Shown: one piece after another, positions 57,567 through 64,000 of the stretch
Layout of the letters: each line of letters starts with the position of its first letter
Numbering within the stretch: the first letter of the stretch is position 1
Assembly: GCF_947500255.1 (NCBI RefSeq)
Contig: NZ_CANMRL010000003.1
Span: 310,001-374,000, forward strand
From: an uncultured Psychroserpens sp.
GTDB lineage: Bacteria > Bacteroidota > Bacteroidia > Flavobacteriales > Flavobacteriaceae
Length of the DNA stretch: 64,000 nucleotides
Reading direction: 5' to 3'
Made by a program: the position numbers and the translations under genes
The notes under the pieces: generated by a model
Database searches by the model: none
Told to the model about the DNA's origin: nothing
What the model saw: the letters and a program-made list of their open reading frames with translations, nothing else

Positions 57567-57898
57567 AAGACGCTCAAAAGCAATATGATTCATTAATTGA
57601 GTCCAATCCAAAAATTGAAAGAAAAGGAAAAACAATGCCTTATACCTCTGTAAATGGGCATATGTTCTCTTTTTTATCCAAAGAGGGTAAAATGGGATTA
57701 AGACTTTCTACAAATGACAGAGAGGATTTTATTCAAACATTTGATACCGAACTAATGGTACAACACGGAAGAGTAATGAAAGAATATGTTGCGGTTCCTA
57801 GCTCCTTGCTTAATGATCTTGAAAACTTATCAAAATACTTAGAGAAAAGCTTCAATTATACGTCTAGTCTAAAACCAAAACCAACAAAAAAGAAATAG
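57563..57898 (+). CDS. Small conserved protein, possibly TfoX-like fold
   Basis: A 111-residue protein (MKDAQKQYDSLIESNPKIERKGKTMPYTSVNGHMFSFLSKEGKMGLRL...). The segment around MPYTSVNGHMFSFLSKEGKMGLRLS is like the TfoX N-terminal or MmcQ/YjbR-type pocket, and the end KPKPTKKK is basic. It overlaps the VOC gene and is followed by an SRPBCC gene six bases later. Role unknown. Confidence 0.6.
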   Translation: MKDAQKQYDSLIESNPKIERKGKTMPYTSVNGHMFSFLSKEGKMGLRLSTNDREDFIQTFDTELMVQHGRVMKEYVAVPSSLLNDLENLSKYLEKSFNYTSSLKPKPTKKK

Positions 57899-57903
57899 TA
57901 CTT

Positions 57904-58350
57904 ATGAAATATACTTGTCGTATAGAAATAGACTTACCTATTGATAAAGTTGTTGAACTTTGGAGTGATGAGCACTATTTCAAAGAATGGCAAGATGGCT
58001 TTCAGAGCATTAAACATTTAAGTGGAACACCAAATACTAATGGGGCTAAATCTAAAATTACGATTAATGCAAAACAAAAAATAGAACTTATTGAAACCAT
58101 TATTTCATCCAATCTACCAAAGGAAAAAATTGCATTGTATGAGCATATCCATATGACAAATACTCAAACATCTCGTTTTAAGGACATAGGAAATAACAAA
58201 ACAATATACACTTCAGATGTCGAGTACATAAAGTTCAACGGGTTTATGATTAAGCTAATGGCTAAGTTATTTCCAAATAAATTCAAACAACAAAGTCAAA
58301 AGTGGATGAACCAATTCAAAGAATTCGCTGAAGGGACTAAAACTCAATAA
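57904..58350 (+). CDS. SRPBCC-family protein
   Basis: A 148-residue polyketide-cyclase-like START protein: KYTCRIEIDLPIDKVVELWSDEHYFKEWQDGF at the N terminus and the closing helix LFPNKFKQQSQKWMNQFKEFAEG. It probably binds a small hydrophobic ligand. Last gene of the run starting with AraC 56662. Confidence 0.78.
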   Translation: MKYTCRIEIDLPIDKVVELWSDEHYFKEWQDGFQSIKHLSGTPNTNGAKSKITINAKQKIELIETIISSNLPKEKIALYEHIHMTNTQTSRFKDIGNNKTIYTSDVEYIKFNGFMIKLMAKLFPNKFKQQSQKWMNQFKEFAEGTKTQ

Positions 58351-58400
58351 AGCATATAATAGTACCAATTACCTGTTTTATTTGTATGCAAAATCACAAT

Positions 58401-58454
58401 AGGTTTTCCTCTGGGTCGTTTTCTTTTACTACCTTAGACATGGCCAATGCAACT
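58401..58454 (+). repeat. Degenerate cassette-type element core
   Basis: AGGTTTTCCTCTGGGTCGTTTTCTTTTACTACCTTAGACATGGCCAATGCAAC matches the centre of E4/E6 (TTTTCCTCTGGTTCGTTTTCTTTTACTAATTTAG...CCAACG). The termini are not recognisable. Confidence 0.55.
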
Positions 58455-58497
58455 TCGCATCTAGACCATTATTATGTCTTAAAAAAACCATGATTTT

Positions 58498-58959
58498 ATG
58501 ATAAAAGGACTCTATGAAACACATTTATTTGTTGAGGATCTTGAACGCTCGATTGAGTTTTATTCAAAAACACTCGGATTGAAACAATGCCGTTATGGAG
58601 CAGAACGAAGAACAGCCTTTTTTTGGATTGGAGAAGATAAGCAGTTTATGCTCGGCTTATGGGAAAAACCAAAAGAAGACATTGATATTCGTCATTTTGC
58701 TTTCGAATGTGAGCCAGAATGGATTTTAAATGAATCGGTCGTGTTTTTAAAATCTCGGAATTTAAAATGTTGGAATTTTTTAGACAATGAAAAAGAAAAA
58801 CCAATGGTGTTTTGTTGGATGCCAGCAATATCTATATATTTTAGCGACCCAGACGGCCATGAGCTCGAATTTATTGGAATTTTACCTGGAACACCTAAAT
58901 CTGATGAAGAAAAAAGAGTGGTCACTTATGAGCAATGGCTTAAAATAAAGGATGAATAA
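58498..58959 (+). CDS. VOC-family protein (glyoxalase/fosfomycin-resistance fold)
   Basis: A 153-residue protein: IKGLYETHLFVEDLERSIEFYSKTLGLKQCR, WIGEDKQFMLGLW, RHFAFECEPE, and SIYFSDPDGHELEFIGILPGTP with the metal ligand Glu in HELEFIG and His in THLFV and RHFAF. This is a usual metal-binding set. Substrate unknown; related proteins act on glyoxal adducts or antibiotics. Confidence 0.88.
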   Translation: MIKGLYETHLFVEDLERSIEFYSKTLGLKQCRYGAERRTAFFWIGEDKQFMLGLWEKPKEDIDIRHFAFECEPEWILNESVVFLKSRNLKCWNFLDNEKEKPMVFCWMPAISIYFSDPDGHELEFIGILPGTPKSDEEKRVVTYEQWLKIKDE

Positions 58960-59006
58960 AAAACACCATTAAATAGGTAAATGCTACGTTGCGCATAGAT
59001 GACGCA

Positions 59007-59030
59007 ATGATGTCATAACCATGACGTCAT
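59007..59030. other. Hairpin ATGATGTCAT-AACC-ATGACGTCAT
   Basis: A ten-base stem with one G-T pair around a four-base loop, in a 127-base gap after the VOC gene. It has no T-run on the + strand, so a simple terminator is not likely. GATGACG repeats around it add further pairing options. Confidence 0.5.
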
Positions 59031-59086
59031 CAATGTCGGAGTAACCGAATTACTTTTGCTTTATATAATTAAACATTTAGGTATTG

Positions 59087-59575
59087 ATGATAAAGCAAAA
59101 AAAAATCACAACTCAAAAAACATTATTTCAAGAAGTGCTTTACCTGGTGAAAACACCAATTATAATTGCTCTTTTCTTGACACCAATTCGCTATACTCTT
59201 GAACTAATGGGTATTCCTGAAAATTACATTTTCATTATTGGCTTACTATGGCTAACGATTGGAGTTTCCATATATTGGTCTATGAAATTTCATAATAAAA
59301 AGCGATTCTTATTACTACTGTTATTAAGCTTAATTGTGTATTCTCCAATATCAAGATTTCCTGTTGCATTAGCTTGGTGGATTGATACGAAATGGGAATT
59401 AGGAACCCATTACGGACTATATTTCGACAATTTCGGACAAGTAGCATTGAATCAAATAATCTACGGCTCACTCATTCAAATAATACCTGGGTTTTTGGTG
59501 GGTTCTATTACCTTTGCTATAATGAGACAAAAACAGGTTTTAAAACTGAAAAACAATACTATAAAAAATGGATAA
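59087..59575 (+). CDS. Membrane protein of unknown function, about four TM
   Basis: The ATG at 59087 is preferred over the TTG one codon before. A 162-residue protein with spans ILYLVKTPIIIALFLTPIRY-like, YIFIIGLLWLTIGVSIYW, FLLLLLLSLIVYSPIS, and LIQIIPGFLVGSITFAIM. It overlaps the XRE gene by eight bases, so they are likely an operon. Confidence 0.62.
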   Translation: MIKQKKITTQKTLFQEVLYLVKTPIIIALFLTPIRYTLELMGIPENYIFIIGLLWLTIGVSIYWSMKFHNKKRFLLLLLLSLIVYSPISRFPVALAWWIDTKWELGTHYGLYFDNFGQVALNQIIYGSLIQIIPGFLVGSITFAIMRQKQVLKLKNNTIKNG

Positions 59576-60143
59576 GAACCAATTAGCCAAAAGAATAAAA
59601 GAATTAAGAAGCCAAAAAGGAATGTCTCAAGAGTTTCTTGCAGAAGAATCAGGCTTAAGCTTAAGAACTGTTCAGAGGATTGAAAATGGCGAATCAAATC
59701 CAACTGGTGAGTCTCTTAAAAGATTATCAGACGCATTAAACGTAAACCTTGATGAGTTGATTGATTGGGCGATAATTGAAGACAATAAATATTTAAACTA
59801 CCTCAATCTCTCTGCCTTAACTTTTCTGTTCTTTCCATTGCTAGGAATTTTAGTTCCTTTTATTCTTTGGACATCGAAAAAAGGTAAGATTAAAAACATC
59901 AACACATTAGGGAAAGATTTAATCAATTTTGAAATTACATGGACAATACTTCTATTTTTCATTCCCTTAGTAGTGTTTATCATATCAAAAATCGGACTTG
60001 TAGAACATATTACTCTAAGCACATTTTTTATTATTATTAGCCTTTTATATGTTATTAATTTGATTTCAATAGTGCTAAACACGATTCGAATTAGTAATGA
60101 AAAGGACGTGATTTATAGGCCTCAAATTAGATTCTTAAAATAA
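59568..60143 (+). CDS. XRE-family HTH protein with membrane domain, second copy
   Basis: A 191-residue protein: HTH KRIKELRSQKGMSQEFLAEESGLSLRTVQRIENGESNPTGESLKRLSDAL, then spans LTFLFFPLLGILVPFILW, WTILLFFIPLVVFIISKIG and FFIIISLLYVINLISIVL. Same plan as 42278-42814. It overlaps the upstream membrane-protein gene and probably regulates that operon. Confidence 0.8.
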   Translation: MDKNQLAKRIKELRSQKGMSQEFLAEESGLSLRTVQRIENGESNPTGESLKRLSDALNVNLDELIDWAIIEDNKYLNYLNLSALTFLFFPLLGILVPFILWTSKKGKIKNINTLGKDLINFEITWTILLFFIPLVVFIISKIGLVEHITLSTFFIIISLLYVINLISIVLNTIRISNEKDVIYRPQIRFLK

Positions 60144-60230
60144 ATGCCTGTCTCCACCATATTTAAAATTTATACTTACCTCCTACCAAATTTTAAATTT
60201 ATATCTTTAAACAACTGATTTTCTTTGAAT

Positions 60231-60277
60231 GAAAATTCTACGGATTTTAATTCGTACAAACCATACATAAACACGTC
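60231..60277 (+). repeat. attC-like element E18, 3' half
   Basis: GAAAATTCTACGGATTTTAATTCG with the AAAATTC-TAC-GGATTTT stem, then AAACCATACATAAACACGTC. It directly precedes gene 60302, whose unit would open GTCGACAATAAC. Confidence 0.6.
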
Positions 60278-60301
60278 GACAATAACTGAAACCGAAAACT
60301 T

Positions 60302-60715
60302 ATGGCTGGACTCGCAACTAAAGAAACTAATAAAGATGTATCCCTTTTTATTAATAATATAGAAAGTGAACCTAAAAAAGAAGATGCAAAAAAGTTATTA
60401 TCCATAATGGAAGACATAACAGGTAGTAAACCAAAAATTTGGGGAGATAACTTTATTATCGGATTTGGTAACTATAAGTATAGAAGAAAGAATGGTAAAG
60501 AAGAATTCGAATGGTTTAATGTAGGCTTTGCACCTAGAAAAACTAAATTCACAGTGTATCTAACTCTTGACATTAACGATCATGAGGATTTGTTAAAAAA
60601 ACTAGGTAAATGTAAATGGGGAAAAGGATGTTTGTATATCAACAAGTTAAAGGATGTAAACCTAGAGGTTTTGAAACAACTAATAACCAGAAGTAAAGAT
60701 GCAAAGTGGCATTAA
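60302..60715 (+). CDS. DUF1801 domain protein
   Basis: A 137-residue protein with the DUF1801 pattern: DVSLFINNIESEPKKEDAKKLLSIMEDITGSKPKIWGDNFIIGFGNYKYRRKNGKEEFEWFNVGFAPRK, ending in CLYINKLKDVNLEVLKQLI. Function of the family unknown. It is probably a cassette gene, with a partial element upstream. Confidence 0.85.
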   Translation: MAGLATKETNKDVSLFINNIESEPKKEDAKKLLSIMEDITGSKPKIWGDNFIIGFGNYKYRRKNGKEEFEWFNVGFAPRKTKFTVYLTLDINDHEDLLKKLGKCKWGKGCLYINKLKDVNLEVLKQLITRSKDAKWH

Positions 60716-60784
60716 TTAGTAAAACAAAATAACACCTACCAACTACATGTATGAATACATTTACAACAATTAAAACATAAACTC

Positions 60785-61921
60785 ATGACGCATAAAAGCA
60801 TAATTTATCTGGTTCTATCACTACTATTATTTAACTGTAAAACACATGACGTAGTTAAAAAAGAAATACCATCTAAGGCAAAAAATGTGATTCTGTTAAT
60901 TGGTGATGGCACAGGATTGTCGCAAATATCCTCGGCATTTTATTTTAAGGAAACCAGTCCAAATTATGCACGTTTTAAAACGATCGGACTTATTAAAACC
61001 TCGTCGTCGAGGCAAGATATAACCGACTCTGCTGCAGGTGCTACAGCTTTTGCTTCTGGAGTAAAGACCTACAATGGTGCTATTGGTGTAGCCGATGACT
61101 CTACCGAAGTAGAGACTTTGGTAGAAATTGTATCACCTCAAAATATTAAAACAGGAGTTATTTCTACCTCATCTATACAACATGCAACGCCTGCAAGTTT
61201 CTATGCTCATGCTATAAATAGAGGACTTTATGAAGATATTGCGGCAGACATGGTCGCATCTGATATTGATTTTTTTGCTGGAGGTGGTACGAGGTTTTTT
61301 AATCAACGAAAAGATGGTAAAAATTTATTGGAGGATTTGAAAACAAAAGGGTTTGGTATAAACACAACAGCTTTGGATGACTTTGCAAGAATTAAAGATT
61401 ATTCGAAAATGGCGTATTTATTAGCAACAACTCACATGGATTCTATAGGTGGCAATGGACGTGGTGATTTCTTACCTAAAGCCACCGAATTAGGGATACA
61501 ATTTCTTAGTAAGGATGCAGATCATCCTAACTTTTTTATTATGATAGAAGGGTCTCAAATAGATTGGGGAGGTCATGCTAATGATGCAAACTATCTTATC
61601 GCAGAGCTTATTGATTTCGACAATGCTATTGGTAAGGCTCTCGATTTTGCTGAGAAAGATGGTAATACCTTGGTAATAGTAACAGCCGATCATGAAACTG
61701 GAGGCTTTACCTTATCGGCCTCTACTAAAACAAGAGAAGATGGCAGCACCTATAGTGATTACAGCGAGGTGGCTGGGACGTTTTCTACAAAAGGGCATTC
61801 AGCCGCATTAATTCCGGTATTTGCTTATGGTCCTGGTGCTGAGGAATTCGCTGGTATTTATGAAAACACAGAAATTTTTCATAAGATTTTGGAAGCCACT
61901 AATTGGAGTAATAAGAATTAA
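60785..61921 (+). CDS. Alkaline phosphatase lipoprotein
   Basis: A 378-residue protein with a lipobox (LSLLLFNCKTHD). The alkaline phosphatase fold is marked by NVILLIGDGTGLSQISSA (first metal site), DITDSAAGATAFASGVKTYNGAIGV with the nucleophile Ser in TDSAAGA, MIEGSQIDWGGHANDANY, VTADHETGGFTL and STKGHSAALIPVFAYGPGAEEF. It hydrolyses phosphate monoesters outside the cytoplasm. All metal-binding motifs are intact. Possible PhoB-type regulation was not seen. Confidence 0.92.
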   Translation: MTHKSIIYLVLSLLLFNCKTHDVVKKEIPSKAKNVILLIGDGTGLSQISSAFYFKETSPNYARFKTIGLIKTSSSRQDITDSAAGATAFASGVKTYNGAIGVADDSTEVETLVEIVSPQNIKTGVISTSSIQHATPASFYAHAINRGLYEDIAADMVASDIDFFAGGGTRFFNQRKDGKNLLEDLKTKGFGINTTALDDFARIKDYSKMAYLLATTHMDSIGGNGRGDFLPKATELGIQFLSKDADHPNFFIMIEGSQIDWGGHANDANYLIAELIDFDNAIGKALDFAEKDGNTLVIVTADHETGGFTLSASTKTREDGSTYSDYSEVAGTFSTKGHSAALIPVFAYGPGAEEFAGIYENTEIFHKILEATNWSNKN

Positions 61922-61947
61922 TTTTCAGTTTGCGATATACTTGTAAA

Positions 61948-62352
61948 ATGACATTTTACCAAACAGAAATAGAGCGAATAAGAAAGATCTGTTATTCTAA
62001 CGATAGCCAGATAGAGACTGTAATCGCAACACGTAATTATATTGACAATAATTATGATAAAGATCTGAAATTGGATTTTTTATCACACATCCGATTTACA
62101 TCAAAATATCATTTACTAAGACTTTTCAAGAGGTACTACGGACAAACACCTAGACAATACTTAACAGACAAACGCATTGAGAAGTCAAAAGAAAATCTAA
62201 TAAACGGAATGACGGTAACCGAAACCTGTTTCGCCGTTGGGTTTGAAAGTTTAGGTTCCTTTAGTAAATTATTCAAAACTAAAACGGGAAAATCACCAAG
62301 CGTATTTCAAAAAGAGCAACTTTCGAGAAGCAAATTAGATTTAGAGTTCTGA
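61948..62352 (+). CDS. Short AraC-type regulator, module 2
   Basis: The ATG at 61948 is chosen; the track uses TTG at 61930, nine bases after the phosphatase stop. 134 residues with little more than the double HTH (LKLDFLSHIRFTSKYHLLRLFKRYYGQTPRQYLTDKRIEKSKENL; MTVTETCFAVGFESLGSFSKLFKTKTGKSPSVF). It has the same size and plan as the regulator at 56662 and is also followed by a VOC gene. Confidence 0.8.
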   Translation: MTFYQTEIERIRKICYSNDSQIETVIATRNYIDNNYDKDLKLDFLSHIRFTSKYHLLRLFKRYYGQTPRQYLTDKRIEKSKENLINGMTVTETCFAVGFESLGSFSKLFKTKTGKSPSVFQKEQLSRSKLDLEF

Positions 62353-62385
62353 ACTTTGGTGAATAACTAAAACAAATCAAAAACG

Positions 62386-62781
62386 ATGAAAGTAACACTA
62401 ATTAGCATTCCGGTTAGAGACCAAGAAAAAGCCTTAAAATTTTATACTGAAAAATTAGGTTTCCTGAAAAAGAAGGACGTACCATTAGAAGGTGGCAATC
62501 GATGGCTCACTCTAGTTTCAGCAGAATGGCAGGATGGACCAGAACTTTTACTAGAACCAGCTCCTAACCATTTTGAGCCTTGTAAAGTTTTTCAAGATGC
62601 ATTGATGGAAGCAGGGTTTCCGTATACGCAATTTGATGTTGATAATGTCGATGCCGACTATGACAGATTGATAGAACTTGGGGTTGAGTTTAGCGTAAAG
62701 CCAACTAAAATGGGAACTGTGAAATTTGCTGTTTTCAATGACACTTGTGGAAATAACATTCAAATTGTAGAAACACTTTAA
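62386..62781 (+). CDS. VOC-family protein, module 2
   Basis: A 131-residue protein: LISIPVRDQEKALKFYTEKLGFLKKKDVPLEGGNRWLTLVSAEWQDGPELLLEP, then DYDRLIELGVEFSVKPTKMGTVKFAVFNDTCGNNIQIVET. Typical VOC repeat pair. It stands 33 bases after the AraC gene, in the same order as in module 1. Confidence 0.86.
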   Translation: MKVTLISIPVRDQEKALKFYTEKLGFLKKKDVPLEGGNRWLTLVSAEWQDGPELLLEPAPNHFEPCKVFQDALMEAGFPYTQFDVDNVDADYDRLIELGVEFSVKPTKMGTVKFAVFNDTCGNNIQIVETL

Positions 62782-62793
62782 AAAACTAATAAA

Positions 62794-63342
62794 ATGAACC
62801 GAATTACAACTTTACTCATCCTTGCACTACTCGTATTTAGTTGTTCTGATTCTAAAGGCAATAAGGATACTAATGAAAAACTAAACGCATTACGTGTTGA
62901 ACTTGATAGCTTAAAAAATTCAAAAGCAGAAGCGTCAAATGCTTCAAACAAACAGATTGCAACATTTTTGACATTTCAAGAGAATAATGCAGAAGAGGCA
63001 ATGAACTTTTATGTAGGACTATTTGAAAATTCAAGAATTATTGATGTTCAGCGCTATGGTAAAGATGGACCAGCCAAAGAAGGAACAATTATGGTTGCTA
63101 CATTTGAGCTAAACGGAAGTAAATTTATGTGCAGTGATAGTTATATAAAACACGAATGGGCATTCACTCCAGGCGTTTCGAATATGGTAGAATGCAAAAC
63201 AAATGATGAAATTGAAATCCTCTTTACAAAACTATCAGAAAACGGTAAAGCTTTGATGCCCTTAGACAACTATGGCTGGAGTACAAAATTTGCTTTTATT
63301 GAAGACCAATTTGGTGTGTCTTGGCAATTGAATTTAAAGTAA
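62794..63342 (+). CDS. PhnB-like VOC domain lipoprotein
   Basis: A 182-residue protein with lipobox LALLVFSCSDS, a short coiled-coil linker (EKLNALRVELDSLKNSKAEA) and a PhnB/3-demethylubiquinone-methyltransferase-like VOC domain (IATFLTFQENNAEEAMNFYVGLFENSRIIDVQRYG ... YGWSTKFAFIEDQFGVSWQLNLK). The domain is normally cytoplasmic, so export as a lipoprotein is unusual. It is 12 bases after the VOC gene and probably in its operon. Confidence 0.8.
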   Translation: MNRITTLLILALLVFSCSDSKGNKDTNEKLNALRVELDSLKNSKAEASNASNKQIATFLTFQENNAEEAMNFYVGLFENSRIIDVQRYGKDGPAKEGTIMVATFELNGSKFMCSDSYIKHEWAFTPGVSNMVECKTNDEIEILFTKLSENGKALMPLDNYGWSTKFAFIEDQFGVSWQLNLK

Positions 63343-63463
63343 CAACTTATCTTTCAACATAAAACTATTAGAAAAAAACTGTATAAACATTCGCAATAAA
63401 CAAATTAACGCAACCTTTTACACAAATAAGCATCTACATATTAAATGATAGATTTAAAAAGAC

Positions 63464-63862
63464 ATGAAAAAACAACTTTTAGTTTTATTGGTTATTACAC
63501 TTATGCTCTCTTGTAATAATGATGATCAGAATAATTCAAATATAGAATTAATAGGAAATTGGAAATTAATTGAGGTTTTAGCCAATCCTGGTGGCGGCAG
63601 CGGAACGTTCATGCCTGTTGAAAGCGATAAGACTATTGAATTCGAAAATAGCGGAACAATAACAACCAATACTTCTTTATGTGATCCATATTCAGATGAA
63701 ATAATCACTACTGGAAGTTTTAGTTTGACCAACAATACCATAACGACGAATTGTCAAAATCCAAATATTACAACAATTTCTTTCGAATTAAATGATCAAC
63801 ACCTAATTTTAAACTTCATATCAAATGAAGGTTATTCGCAAAAGTTTAAAAAAAATAATTAA
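63464..63862 (+). CDS. Lipocalin-like lipoprotein
   Basis: A 132-residue lipoprotein (LLVITLMLSCNNDD). The mature part has the lipocalin-like opening IELIGNWKLIEVLANPGGG and alternating strands (KTIEFENSGTITTN, GSFSLTNNTITTNC), as in the DUF4488/lipocalin-like domain of Bacteroidota. Ligand unknown. Confidence 0.75.
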   Translation: MKKQLLVLLVITLMLSCNNDDQNNSNIELIGNWKLIEVLANPGGGSGTFMPVESDKTIEFENSGTITTNTSLCDPYSDEIITTGSFSLTNNTITTNCQNPNITTISFELNDQHLILNFISNEGYSQKFKKNN

Positions 63863-63921
63863 AACCTATTCGTTATAATTTTACACCATTTTGTGGTAGA
63901 AAAAATTAGAAAGTAATACTA

Positions 63922-64000
63922 ATGCCCAAATTAACAATCCATAGAGTTTCTAGTTACGAAAATCGCGCAAGAAAAATAAAGGTCGAAATCGACGGAAAAG
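63922..64000 (+). CDS. Start of a CDS, cut by the window end
   Basis: The frame reads MPKLTIHRVSSYENRARKIKVEIDGK and continues out of the window. The opening resembles small flavobacterial proteins with a predicted beta-sandwich (IHRVSSYENRARKIKVEIDG). Nothing more can be said from 26 codons. Confidence 0.5.
   Translation, partial: MPKLTIHRVSSYENRARKIKVEIDGK

Noticed and set aside
1-64000. CRISPR arrays, tRNA and rRNA genes
   Set aside because: I saw no regularly spaced short repeats with unique spacers, no cloverleaf with a terminal CCA-like end, and no rRNA-like conserved blocks. A tRNAscan run would be needed for certainty.

Overview
This window is a stretch of chromosome from a Bacteroidota species, almost certainly family Flavobacteriaceae. 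The DNA is AT-rich. Upstream regions carry the Bacteroidota promoter pattern (TTG, about 19-20 bp, TAnnTTTG). There are many lipoprotein and Sec-exported proteins, a Por/T9SS C-terminal sorting domain, a secreted tricorn-like protease, a fused E1 alpha/beta 2-oxoacid dehydrogenase and several AraC/serine-hydrolase genes. I saw no rRNA, tRNA, CRISPR array, transposase, tyrosine recombinase or prophage gene.

Layout: (1) 1-15 kb: the end of a gamma-glutamyltransferase gene, small accessory genes (ABM, TPR, DinB), an ArsR/SRPBCC pair with a clear promoter and palindrome, an esterase-fold protein, a PNPOx-type flavoprotein, a tricorn-like protease with an ATP-grasp gene behind it, an AraC regulator and a beta-lactamase-fold hydrolase. 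(2) 15-36 kb is the conserved backbone: alpha/beta hydrolase, uvrA, a LOG-family protein, a T9SS-sorted endonuclease/phosphatase-fold protein, a peptidase-like outer-membrane protein, the branched-chain 2-oxoacid dehydrogenase E1 fusion, a di-haem peroxidase, a membrane AraC regulator, and a DoxX/methyltransferase/DUF202 run ending in a strong terminator at 36.37 kb. (3) 37-53.7 kb is an accessory region in which nearly every gene or gene pair is separated by a related, oriented 55-210 bp repeat. (4) 53.7-64 kb: a leucine-rich-repeat protein, a broken SUKH gene, a second-looking HisRS, two AraC-VOC modules, an alkaline phosphatase and small lipoproteins.

The main discovery candidate is region 3. 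The repeats start AAC-GTG-TATA... and end ...CATACAC-gaa-CAC-GTT, can fold on themselves, and behave like integron attC sites. The bases just after each GTT at the start of a unit are complementary to the bases just before the AAC at the end of the same unit, as expected if each unit had once been a circle closed at that point (for example GTTAGCCATAATT opens one unit and AACTATGGCTAAC closes it). The array therefore looks like an integrase-less (CALIN-like) gene-cassette array in a flavobacterial chromosome, with cassettes holding regulators, membrane proteins, serine hydrolases, lipoproteins and unknown proteins. Degenerate pieces of the same repeat occur near 1.5, 2.3, 4.35, 58.4 and 60.25 kb.

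Other notable points are a pair of near-identical operator-like sequences 53 bp apart between a Fur-family gene and a Tat-signal flavoprotein gene, an esterase-fold protein whose nucleophile elbow lacks serine, and an M1-like protein without HExxH fused to a probable outer-membrane barrel. All functional calls come from reading motifs and remembered family patterns; no database search was run.
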